Part shown: one piece after another, positions 39,796 through 48,364 of the stretch | Position numbering within the stretch: position 1 is the stretch's first letter | Layout: each line of letters opens with the position of its first letter | Origin: Agelas oroides | Taxonomy: Eukaryota > Porifera > Demospongiae > Agelasida > Agelasidae | Assembly: GCA_949130485.1 (NCBI GenBank) | Contig: OX422200.1 | Location: 1,400,274-1,464,273 of the forward strand | Length of the DNA: 64,000 nt | Reading direction: 5' to 3' | The notes under the pieces: generated by a model | Told to the model about the DNA's origin: nothing | Databases searched by the model: none | The model's input: the letters and a program-made list of their open reading frames with translations, nothing else | Program-made: the position numbers and the translations under genes

Positions 39796-40347
39796 TTAAA
39801 CTGACAAAAGATTATTCATGATGGCATAAGAATACTGTACATGAAACTTGCTGCACTGATCTCTTCTAACATTCTCTTTCAAAGCAACAAAGGTTATTTG
39901 TCTAAAACACTCGAGTGCACAGTATACACTCCAGGCAGCTCTTTATAAAGCATCTAGCGAACTTTTTTAGTATGGTTAGTATGAGAAAGGTCTTCCGGAA
40001 GCTTCCTTTTCAGTCTCCATGAAGTGGCCTTGGGAATAGGTTTCTCTGGATTTCTCAGGTATTGTTTATACCTCCTCTTGGTTCCTTCCATCATATCTAC
40101 CTTCGATCCACATGTATATTTCCTTGTTGAAAAGACACCTGTTCAATTCAAATTATGAACATTCCTGGTACACTTGTATCAACACCTGTATTGATTAACT
40201 TTCAAGTGCATTCCCGTTAATAACACATGCTAATTAACACATGGCATTAAATAACACCTCAACTTGGAAGCTCAATCAGTCAGTTCATGCAGCTTGTTTT
40301 CCAGTTCAAGGTGTTTTTAAGAAGTTTTCAAGAGGTCTTCTGGAAGA

Positions 40348-40790
40348 ATGAGCAAGGATACGAGAGAAGTTTTAAAGAGAGCACGAAAGGTGCCTTCAAA
40401 GCTGCTGAGCAACGGGATCAACCCCTTAAGCAAGCCATGCAAAGAAAGTAAGTCTTATACCTGCACTTCTAGTGAATGTTACGTCAGAATCTTCATATGT
40501 AGGTTACAATTGCATATTATACTCCATCCTGTGTGCAGAGTAGACAAAGTGTTAGTTTAACTATGATCAAGACCAAGTTATTGTTTGTAAATGTGTTATA
40601 AGTAGCTAACCTAACTCATAAACCACTATTACTCTTCACAGAATGGTGTCGGGTTCTCTGCTTGGAGAATAATAAAGAATACAACTGTAGTTCGAAAGAC
40701 TTAGGGATGGAAACATGTGACTATGTGACAGCAGAAGATTTACAGCCAGGCAACAAAGCAAATAAAGAGAACAAAGAGAACATGGAATGA
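40348..40790 (+). CDS. Small two-exon gene, 82 residues, function unknown
   Basis: Exon 1 runs from ATG 40348 to 40447 (donor gtaagt, phase 1), exon 2 from 40642 (acceptor ttcacag) to the stop 40788-40790. The frame is continuous: a basic start (MSKDTREVLKRARKVPSKLL), then KWCRVLCLENNKEYNCSSKD and a Lys/Asn/Glu-rich tail. I do not recognise the family. The W-C-R-V-L-C-L strand pattern recalls short N-terminal segments seen in some domesticated transposon proteins, which is only an impression. It sits between two GATC-rich minisatellites and inside the 740-bp inverted repeat, so it may be cargo or an accessory gene of a mobile element. Poly(A) signals are not obvious. Confidence 0.4.
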
Positions 40791-40875
40791 TTTGTGTATT
40801 ATTTGTATGCCTACCTACATGCTTAGCTATCTTATATAAACATTAATGCTGTTTGTGTCTTATTGCAGAGCTCAT

Positions 40876-41275
40876 CTGATGCAAGACATCTAGCATGATC
40901 ATATAAGACATTTGACGTGATCTTGCATGATCATATAAGACATTTGACGTGATCTTGCATGATCATATAAGACATTTGACGTGATCTTGCATGATCATAT
41001 AAGACATTTGACGTGATCTTGCATGATCATATAAGATGTTTGACGTGATCTTGCATGATCATATAAGACATTTGACGTGATCTTGCATGATCATATAAGA
41101 CATTTGACGTGATCTTGCATGATCATATAAGACATTTGACGTGATCTTGCATGATCATATAAGATGTTTGACGTGATCTTGCATGATCATATAAGACATT
41201 TGACGTGATCTTGCATGATCATATAAGACATTTGACGTGATCTTGCATGATCATATAAGATCCTACCTGATCATA
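40876..41275 (+). repeat. Minisatellite, 32-bp unit with GATC motifs
   Basis: About 12 copies of gacgtgatcttgcatgatca followed by tataagacattt; two copies carry tgttt in place of cattt. Units are directly adjacent, with no unique spacers, so it is not a CRISPR array. The following 130 bp continue with diverged gatctt/ataagatctt words. Confidence 0.95.
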
Positions 41276-41399
41276 TAAGAACAAAGCAGGCTCTGTTAAG
41301 AAATGGGACAAGATCTTGCACGATTCAGTAAGACAATGAAACTTCTTATGTCCGATAATCTTAGTAAGATCTTATCTTATATAAGATCTTGCATAAGAT

Positions 41400-42284
41400 T
41401 TTCTTGCTGGGCAGGCTGGGGCACACTGGGGCACGTGCCCTAGCAACTAGAGGCCGTGCCCCACAAGTGCAGGTATGCATGTGAATTATCGGTGCTGATA
41501 GTATCGTTGTCGATGGCGAATCAGGTGCTAAACGGTCTTGAAATCGAATGGCGCAGTATCACTATGTATAATCCACAGAATTACGAGTCTCGTACGCTCA
41601 CCGTACACGTGTTTGACGTATTAGTGATGACACTGCACTACGATATGGCCTCAGAACAGACCTGTGAGGCTGTGAAGTTTTCTGGGGGAGCCATGCCCCA
41701 GACCACCTAAATGCTTCTGAACTTCGCGCAGAAGTTCATACAAACGTAGTGTGCCCATGCTGTGCCCTAGCATCCGCAATGTTCTGGCTACGCCACTGTA
41801 ACTCGTGTATATGCTTGCAGATTGGGTGACTGGCCTTGCATGCACACCAAAGCCACAATTAAAGTCAAAGTAAATTTAACCCAAAGGCCAGAAACTTATG
41901 GCAAAGTTTTGCCAAGTCACCAATCACTAGAGCTTTAGGAGCCCCATCGTCCAACTGGTATATTTTAGGGATAAACATACTGGTCCATGGGGCGTAGAAC
42001 ACCGGAAATGCCGGAACTCCTTTTTTTCGTAGTCCAGGCGTAGGTGCTCCAGAGTGATGTCCTGTAATAGTAAACAGAGCAGCAGTCAGGCAGCAGTTAT
42101 GGTTTCACTCCTTTTCTACAGGTTTTAGTTTGTCTACTTACCCTTAGCTAAAGTGAGTAGCTACTCTGACAACACAGAGCAGGCAAAATGCCCAACTAGT
42201 GACTATCAGCACATGAAGTTTCCAATCCCAGTACGAGCTATGAATCATGTCAAAAGGCGCGCACACTTCGCCAAAAACGCAGTG
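41400..42284. other. Diverged repeat-derived sequence, no gene supported
   Basis: Contains a ggggcacactggggcacgtg start and a gctacgccactg end typical of old transposon tails at 41412-41800. A 64- and an 84-codon ORF here show no family features. Confidence 0.4.
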
Positions 42285-42600
42285 CCTAGAGAGCAGGTAG
42301 TGGAAATTAAATTCTAGGGTCGATAACTTCTGATAGCAAACCAATTTTAATGAAACTAGTATCAGTAGATAGAGCTCTAAAATTCTACAAAATGGTACCC
42401 TTTTTTCCCAGCAAGCTGTTTAGTACAGGCGCGGTACCTAGTAAAATTCACTTCGCGTAATCAGTGCCGGTGTTACAGGAAATTTGATCGCTCGGAAATA
42501 CTATCGCTGCGATAATATTTCCTAGGAAATTTTATCGCCGAGCGTAACTTTTTCCTAGGAAATATCATCGCAGCCAGGAAATACGATCGCTCACGGTACA
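42285..42600 (+). repeat. Left inverted arm of a 5.4-kb element (partner 47390-47695)
   Basis: The inner 135 bp (42462-42597, gtgttacaggaaatttgatc to acgatcgctcac) match 47391-47515 inverted with very high identity. The outer part (42285-42420) matches more weakly. The arm itself is full of short palindromes (tttcctaggaaa, atcgctgcgat), so it can form nested hairpins. Confidence 0.9.
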
Positions 42601-42678
42601 GCCGTCCGGTAGAGGCGAGAAATAGCGCTTAAAAATGGAGATCATTGCACGTCTCCGCAGTCTATTGACTTTGCAGTG

Positions 42679-43033
42679 ATGGAAGTGAAGGAATATGACG
42701 AGATCTACAACGTGGTGGCAGAGCAGAACTATCCAGATGGTATCACCAAGAACCAGAAAGATGCCTTGCGCAACAAGGCCAAAAAGTTCGCGATTCGAGA
42801 TGGTCTATTATATTACTGTGACAAGAAGCGTGGAGAAAGGCAGGTGGGTGCTGTGTGTGTGTGACATACTAACTGATCAACAGAAGAGAACACCTACCAA
42901 CTCCGAAGTACAGATGACTGATGAACAAATCCATGAGAAAGCAAGACAGTTGATTGAGCTTCGTAAGAAAGCATTAGAGAATGTGAATAATGCCAAAGAA
43001 AAGATGAAGAAGCGAGCAGATGCCAAACAATGA
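42679..43033 (+). pseudogene. Integrase-type transposase remnant, catalytic core missing (Ginger/GIN-like)
   Basis: Exon 42679-42843 encodes a segment ending KKFAIRDGLLYYCDKKRGER, the stretch that normally precedes the H2C2 zinc-binding domain of retroviral-type integrases in Ginger elements and GIN proteins. After a 40-bp intron-like gap (gtgggt..caacag) the frame 42884-43033 gives EVQMTDEQIHEKARQLIELR and a Lys-rich end, which resembles the region after the integrase core. The H2C2 fingers and the whole DDE core that should lie between are absent. Either the core was deleted and a small intron-like junction remains, or this is a non-autonomous derivative. Function as a transposase is excluded. 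The family call is by pattern recognition only. Confidence 0.5.
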
Positions 43034-43074
43034 TTTCACGTCTGACTTCACACTTGGATCACTAGTACTAGTGT

Positions 43075-43814
43075 GTGCATGTTCAGCATTTGTGATGCCA
43101 GAAGTTCTTTGATGCATTTTTACTAGCTACCATTTTAACTCTCTCCCTGCATGCCCTCTACCAACAGAACAATGAAGTAAGTGTTAAAACTTTATCCACA
43201 CATGTCTACATCAATCCACGCATCCATCGTCCACCCCTCCATCAATCCAACCATCCATGCAAGCACCCATTCACTCACTCTCCTACTATCCATTCACATG
43301 TACACTTTCATTCATTCATCTTTCACACCCTGAAGACTATAGCAGCTTCAATTAAACAGCAAGAGTAATGCCAGTTAGCTAGCTACATAATTCCCCCGTC
43401 CATCTGTTCACCCAGGGAAAGTATCAGCACATATCTAGTATTTACCACTTTACAGCTGGTTTTTTATTCATGACAGCCATGTGGATGGAAATACCTAAAA
43501 TCTGAAAACAGAACACCATCGCATGCGAGAGACGTGCTCATGAAACATTCCAAAAGAAAACGTGAGTTTATACTGCTCACCAAATGTTCTTAACACTTGT
43601 TCTGTCTATTGAAGTTTGTTAATGTACCCACTTCAACATATTGAACACAGTGGGTTTTCTGGCCGGGTAGTATGTACTACATATGGACTGTACCTGAACC
43701 ACAGGATTTCACAATCCAACACTGGCATTACCAGTATATTTGCCAATTTGAGTTTGATGCTAGAAGAGGTATTTTGAATGAGCCTCGTAGCGTGAATCAA
43801 ACTATGGTAGTACT
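43075..43814 (-). repeat. Right arm of the 740-bp inverted repeat
   Basis: Inverted partner of 38308-39045. It interrupts the region between the integrase remnant and the Ulp1-PHD ORF. Its outer end is followed by a direct duplication: 43816-43992 repeats 43462-43641. Confidence 0.93.
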
Positions 43815-43815
43815 T

Positions 43816-43992
43816 TTTATTCATGACAGCCATGTGGATGGAAATACCTAAAATCTGAAAACAGAACACCATCGCATGCGAGAGACGTGCTCATGAAACA
43901 TTCCAAAAGAAAACGTGAGTTTATACTGCTCACCAAATGTTCTTAACACTTGTTCTGTCTATTGAAGTTTGTTAATGTACCCACTTCAACAT
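43816..43992 (+). repeat. Direct duplication of 43462-43641
   Basis: About 177 bp (starts ttttattcatgacagccatg, ends cccacttcaacatat) identical or nearly so to the inner part of the adjacent inverted-repeat arm. Confidence 0.92.
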
Positions 43993-44055
43993 ATATTGAA
44001 CATTGAATATATAGTACTAGTGTTGAATTCAAGGAAGCTCTCCCGAAAAGGAGGC

Positions 44056-44280
44056 AAGATATACATGGTTCATGGGCATGCGCAGTTTGTAAGCACGCGG
44101 GCCAATCAAATTGCAGAAGCTTGAAATCTGCTTTCTGATTGGTTTACAAGATGACGCTCCTGTGACAGGAATTACATATAAACGCTGAATTGTCGGTCCG
44201 TTGTATTAAACTTCAATTGCGTCAAACTGATTGTCATGGCTACATCTACGCAGGAGCAGGAACTGGCAGTATACGACAGC
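44056..44280 (+). repeat. Inverted copy of 48060-48296: promoter and start of the Ulp1 ORF
   Basis: The segment from catgggcatgcgcagtttgt through tattaaacttcaattgc and the start codon to caggaactgg is present inverted at 48060-48296. The copy here lacks about 35 bp just before the ATG that the other copy retains. A weaker third copy of the aacttcaattg..gtcagtcagtgtg part lies at 49630-49680. Confidence 0.88.
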
Positions 44281-44775
44281 ATGTTCTCTGGGAAGCTTTC
44301 CACTTCTTTGCAGTGTCAGCTAGCCACCATATATAAGCTGATGATTTTGAGAGAAGAAGATGGTGAGGTGGTAGACCCACATATCCAGGTACACATTCCG
44401 AATCTTCCACAGCAACAGGGTGTTGCAGACTGTGGAGTATATGCTATTGCATACGCTTTCCATGCAGCAAGAGGGGACAGTTTGGAAGATATCGAGTTTG
44501 AACAAGACAAAATGCGGCAGCACTTAGCTAGATGTTTAACTAAGCAAAAGCTGACTCCTTTTCCACACTCACAAAGGCGTGCTCATGTTCCACCATACCC
44601 ATGGTTTCCATACCAGGAAATAGAAGTGTTCTGCACCTGTGAAATGCCAGAATGCCTCGACAACATGATACAATGTGATGGTTGTGAGGAATGGTACCAC
44701 ATGGCTTGTGTTGGACTGAAAACTCCACCTCCAGATACTGATTCATGGCACTGTAGTACAGCATGTAAAGTGTAG
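44236..44775 (+). CDS. Ulp1-type cysteine protease fragment fused to a PHD finger (transposon-encoded)
   Basis: The 179-residue frame begins with the end of a Ulp1/SUMO-protease fold: VYDSMFS supplies the Asp of the triad and QQGVADCGVYAIAY the oxyanion Gln and catalytic Cys. The His-containing first half is missing. The C-terminal part is a PHD finger with the C4-H-C3 pattern: CTCEMPECLDNMIQCDGC, EEWYHMACVGL and CSTAC. Such Ulp1 and PHD modules are known as accessory domains of Ginger and other large DNA transposons, and an integrase remnant lies 1.2 kb upstream. Because the His part is absent, protease activity is unlikely; the PHD finger could still bind histone tails. The Tc1/IS630-type element has inserted 33 bp after the stop codon. 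Confidence 0.8.
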   Translation: MATSTQEQELAVYDSMFSGKLSTSLQCQLATIYKLMILREEDGEVVDPHIQVHIPNLPQQQGVADCGVYAIAYAFHAARGDSLEDIEFEQDKMRQHLARCLTKQKLTPFPHSQRRAHVPPYPWFPYQEIEVFCTCEMPECLDNMIQCDGCEEWYHMACVGLKTPPPDTDSWHCSTACKV

Positions 44776-44982
44776 GACTCATATATAAATTTCACTAACA
44801 TAGTATACACTGCATTTCAAGTCACTTGGAACATACACTTAAAAGTAAAACGTAAAACCGTGGGAAAGGAATTTGCCGGAAGCACTTACCTATGCGGTGG
44901 CGGCGCGCGCGTTGCTGTTTGTCTCGCACATGCAAGCTAGCTAGCTACAGGCTACCAATCATTGTGTTGTGCGAAGTCTATC

Positions 44983-45951
44983 ATGGGCGAGCCTGGACGA
45001 CGCAAAAGTTACAGTGAAGATTTGCGCTGGAGAATTGTCTACCAGAGACACCTGATGGGACTGAAGTACAGGGAAATTTCACAGAATTTGACGGTTTCAG
45101 TCTCCACTGTTGCGAGAATTGTGGACAGGTTTGAACGCACCGGAGAAGTAACTCGGAGTGTAAAACCTGCTACTGAACGTATACTTCATGAACACGATGT
45201 GTTCGTTTTGATGCAGATAGTTTTGGAAAGACCCAGCGTTTATCTACACGAGCTACAGCGAGCACTTGCACAGACTACAGGAATGTTTGTCTCTGAAGCT
45301 ACAATCTGTAGGACGCTTAAACGCTTCGGATTTTCCCGGAAGAAAATGAAGTATACTGCTCTGCAGAGATCAGATCTAATTAGGGCTGAATATCAGGCAG
45401 AAATAGCGATTTATGATCCAAGTATGTTAGTGTTTGTAGATGAATCAGGCACTGACCAACGCAATGCTATACGACACTTTGGATATGCTTTAAGAGGCTA
45501 CAGTCCACGATCCTTCAAGTTCTTAAGTAGAGGAAAAAGACTATCTGCTATTGCTGCCCTCACTGTTTCGAAACTGTTATGTTATGAGTTACATGAACAA
45601 AATGTGGATGGTGATACTTTCTACCTATTTGTTCAGAGAACCCTGCTGCCAACACTGCTGCCATTTAATGGATATAATCCGAACTCAGTGGTCGTAATGG
45701 ACAATTGCAGTATCCACCATGTACCTGAGGTGATTGAACTGATTCGTAGTGTTGGAACTATTGTTGTGTTCCTTCCCCCGTACAGTCCTGATTTTACACC
45801 TATTGAGGAGATGTTTAGCAAAATCAAGAACTTTGTTCGGCAGCACGAGACTGTATTTGAGGCAGCCCCCAAAGAAGTACTCAGTGCTGCGTTTGATTCG
45901 GTGACTGAACAGGACTGCATTGGCTGGTATAAAGACTGTGGATACGTGTAG
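44983..45951 (+). CDS. DD34E transposase, IS630/Tc1/mariner superfamily
   Basis: A 322-residue protein from ATG 44983 (the frame opens a few codons earlier, without an ATG). Residues 10-60 form a helix-turn-helix (SEDLRWRIVY..EISQNLTVSVSTVARI); residues 75-125 form a second winged-helix/HTH_Tnp part (SEATICRTLKRFGF). The catalytic triad is D153 (VFVDESGTDQ), D240 (VVVMDNCSIHH) and E275 (PYSPDFTPIEEMF), with exactly 34 residues between the second D and the E. Intact reading frame, intact triad and terminal repeats suggest a young, possibly active copy. It converges with the accessory ORF, leaving 112 bp between stops. Confidence 0.93.
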   Translation: MGEPGRRKSYSEDLRWRIVYQRHLMGLKYREISQNLTVSVSTVARIVDRFERTGEVTRSVKPATERILHEHDVFVLMQIVLERPSVYLHELQRALAQTTGMFVSEATICRTLKRFGFSRKKMKYTALQRSDLIRAEYQAEIAIYDPSMLVFVDESGTDQRNAIRHFGYALRGYSPRSFKFLSRGKRLSAIAALTVSKLLCYELHEQNVDGDTFYLFVQRTLLPTLLPFNGYNPNSVVVMDNCSIHHVPEVIELIRSVGTIVVFLPPYSPDFTPIEEMFSKIKNFVRQHETVFEAAPKEVLSAAFDSVTEQDCIGWYKDCGYV

Positions 45952-46063
45952 CTTTTATTGGCATGCAATTATTTTTGTTTGACTTCCCTATGTACATACT
46001 GGGTGGGACTTGGTGGGATATCATGATATAACCTACAAAAGTCAGTTTATATATAAGTAAAAG

Positions 46064-47038
46064 CTACAGGCTGTGAAGTTTCTCCAAAATGGGGGCCTTC
46101 TGGCTGTTGTACTCCTCCAGGCTAATAGCGCCAGCTTCAAGTAGCTCATGAAGTTGTTTGATTTGGGTAATCAACTGCCCTCTCAGTTGTACCTGTTTGC
46201 CTGGAGATACACCCACACATGTAGTACTGGTAGATTGAGAGCCAACTGATGCATGTGTAGGTGACTGAGTTCCGGAATGTGGTTTCAAAGCCCTAACAAT
46301 ACCCTCTGCAATTCCACTTAAAGCATCAACAACTTCCGAGCGTTTTTCATACCTCTTTTTACCACCACCAAACATAGGGACATCAGGAGGCATACTGTAA
46401 TCTTTATGGGTCCCTATCTGCAACATGTTAGCCCATAGACGCAACTGTGCAGGTGTGTATTTGTCAGCATGTTTTTCTTTCAATTTCAGGTGAATCTCTT
46501 CAACCTCCTCTTGTATTGCTGATCGTTTACTGTTGCATGTATCTTGCCTAGATCTCTTTTTAGGTGGCTCTACAGAGTCAGTATAGTCCAGTTCGTCACA
46601 TCTACCATCACACCACAGTTGTATCTCTTGGGCTTCAGCATACTGGGAATACATGGTATCCATATCGTTCTCATTGATAAGGAATATTTTGCTATTACCA
46701 CGCCCCTTTTGATAATAGCCAAGAGAAAAGTTATCCGACCCTGGAACAACCGTTGAGAATTCCTCCTTTATACATGACCTAAGCTCCCCCGGAAATTGAA
46801 ACCGGCTTTCAGACGTAAACTTTTTCATTTCAAAAAGTGACTTTCTTTTGGGGTTTATTACTCTTAGGGAGTATACGTACTTCTTGCCCCGGTCACTTAA
46901 TATGGGCCGCGGATGTGCAAGATGTGGTCCTTGCACACTTCCTGAAGTTACAAGGGAAACACCATAGTTGTAGTAGCCGTACTGCTGTGAATCGCCGCTG
47001 GTAGATCCACGTGGCCCTCCATACCAGTACGGCTCCAT
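46064..47038 (-). CDS. Accessory ORF of the Tc1/IS630-type element, SHOCT-like C-terminus
   Basis: A 324-residue intact ORF on the strand opposite to the transposase, entirely inside the same terminal repeats. The N-terminus is Gly/Tyr-rich (WYGGPRGSTSGDSQQYGYY); the middle is lysine- and acid-rich with a nuclear-signal-like PPKKRSR; a helical block includes EIHLKLKEKHADKYTPAQLR. The last 40 residues (LITQIKQLHELLEAGAISLE, then EYNSQKAPILEKL) have the pattern of a SHOCT (short C-terminal) domain: two helices around G-x-I-(S/T)-x-E-E(F/Y). SHOCT domains are common in bacterial oligomerising proteins. Function unknown: perhaps DNA binding, regulation or targeting of transposition. I do not know of a described Tc1/mariner element with such a partner. 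Confidence 0.75.
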   Translation of the reverse strand: MEPYWYGGPRGSTSGDSQQYGYYNYGVSLVTSGSVQGPHLAHPRPILSDRGKKYVYSLRVINPKRKSLFEMKKFTSESRFQFPGELRSCIKEEFSTVVPGSDNFSLGYYQKGRGNSKIFLINENDMDTMYSQYAEAQEIQLWCDGRCDELDYTDSVEPPKKRSRQDTCNSKRSAIQEEVEEIHLKLKEKHADKYTPAQLRLWANMLQIGTHKDYSMPPDVPMFGGGKKRYEKRSEVVDALSGIAEGIVRALKPHSGTQSPTHASVGSQSTSTTCVGVSPGKQVQLRGQLITQIKQLHELLEAGAISLEEYNSQKAPILEKLHSL

Positions 47039-47389
47039 AGTGACCTATATATCCAGTCAGGACAGTAGCACAACGGAAGACTGGGTAGCAATCTGAAAGA
47101 GCTAGCACCGTCGTATGTATTTGCAAACGGCAGAATTGCTAGAATAGCACAATATTGCCTGGCACAGAAGCGTCACTATCCGCTGATTAGCACTTGCTCT
47201 GGAGCACGCGCCACACGCACGTGCATCTATTCTGGTAAATTAACTTCCGGAAAATTCCTTTCCCTCGTTTTACGTTTTACTTTTTTACACGTGGTGTTCC
47301 CAGTGACTTGAAATGCAGTGTAACAACATGAAAGTGATGTACCCCTGTTCGTATTTTATGTAATGACAATGCTGCTTTTGTTTTTGTGA

Positions 47390-47695
47390 GCGATCGTATT
47401 TCCTGGCTGCGATGATATTTCCTAGGAAAAAGTTACGCTCGGCGATAAAATTTCCTAGGAAATATTATCGCAGCGATAGTATTTCCGAGCGATCAAATTT
47501 CCTGTAACACCGGTACCGGCACTTTAAGCGTTTGTATTTGTATTTACAACAATATAAGGGACAGCCTAACGAAAAATGTATCATTTTGTAGCTCTTTTAA
47601 AGCTCTATCTACTGATACTAGTTGCATTAAAATTGGAGGTTGCTATCAGAAGCTATCGGCCCTAGAATTTAATTTCCACTACCGGCTTTCTATAG
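47390..47695 (-). repeat. Right inverted arm (partner 42285-42600)
   Basis: Inverted copy of the left arm. Together they bound 5.4 kb holding the integrase remnant, the 740-bp arm, the Ulp1-PHD ORF and the Tc1/IS630-type element. Confidence 0.9.
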
Positions 47696-47947
47696 CCACT
47701 GCCTTGAATTGAAAAAAATTGCCGCCGGGCTATGCACGCGGCAAAAATATTCCCCGCTGCGCTTCACGCGGTACACCCGTACATGGCCTCTACACTTCAA
47801 ATTTGCTCCCTACGCCAATGCAGGGGTGTAATTGTAAGGTATTGCTTAGAAAGCTAATGACGAAATTAAAAAAAAAAATTGTATATAAATAGCTCCAAAC
47901 TTTTAAAATTTGAAGCACATATATCATGCAAACCAGTGGGGAGGTTA

Positions 47948-48030
47948 GCTTCCTTCCCAGGCTATCCCCTCGCCCCGACGAAGATATACTTTTCGTCAGA
48001 GCGAGGGGAGAGCCTGGGAACGAGGCTAGG
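47948..48030. repeat. Hairpin, CCTCGTTCCCAGGC family
   Basis: Arms cttcccaggctatcccctcg and its complement with an 18-bp loop containing atactttt; ends tgggaacgaggctag. Confidence 0.85.
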
Positions 48031-48059
48031 GACAGATAACGCAAAACAGTGAACTAACT

Positions 48060-48296
48060 TCCAGTTCCTGCTCCTGCGTAGATGTAGCCATGAATCTCGT
48101 CTCTCCGCTGTAATCACACTGACTGACAGTTTTGATGCAATCGAAGTTTAATACAACGGACCGACAATTCAGCGTTTATATGTAATTCCTGTCACAGGAG
48201 CGTCATCTTGTAAACCAATCAGAAAGCAGATTTCAAGCTTCTGCAATTTGATTGGCCCGCGTGCTTACAAACTGCGCATGCCCATGAACCATGTAT
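48060..48296 (-). repeat. Second, inverted copy of the Ulp1 gene start region
   Basis: See 44056-44280. On the minus strand it reads promoter, start codon and the first ten codons of the Ulp1 ORF, then stops at about 48060. It suggests that two copies of the same large transposon stood head to head here. Confidence 0.85.
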
Positions 48297-48302
48297 ATCA
48301 TT

Positions 48303-48350
48303 AGCCTCGTTCCCAGGCCCCGTCCGAAAAATCGGAAAAGGGGCCTGGTA
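48303..48350. repeat. Hairpin, CCTCGTTCCCAGGC family
   Basis: Arms gcctcgttcccaggcccc / ggggcctgg around a ccgaaaaatcgg core. Confidence 0.75.
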
Positions 48351-48364
48351 GCACTGTTTTCAAG

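Larger units (their letters stand above)
44808..47320 (+). mobile_element. Tc1/IS630-type DNA transposon, 2.5 kb, two convergent genes, TA target duplications
   Basis: Imperfect terminal inverted repeats of about 77 bp (outer end cactgcatttcaagtcact; inner end ggaaaggaatttkccggaag) bound the unit, each flanked by TA (44806-44807 and 47321-47322), the hallmark of this superfamily. Inside are a transposase gene on + and an accessory gene on -, converging at about 46,000. Both ORFs are intact. Confidence 0.92.

Noticed and set aside
40876-41275. Regular 32-bp repeat resembling a CRISPR array
   Set aside because: Units are contiguous with no unique spacers, there are no cas genes, and the surroundings are eukaryotic; it is a minisatellite.
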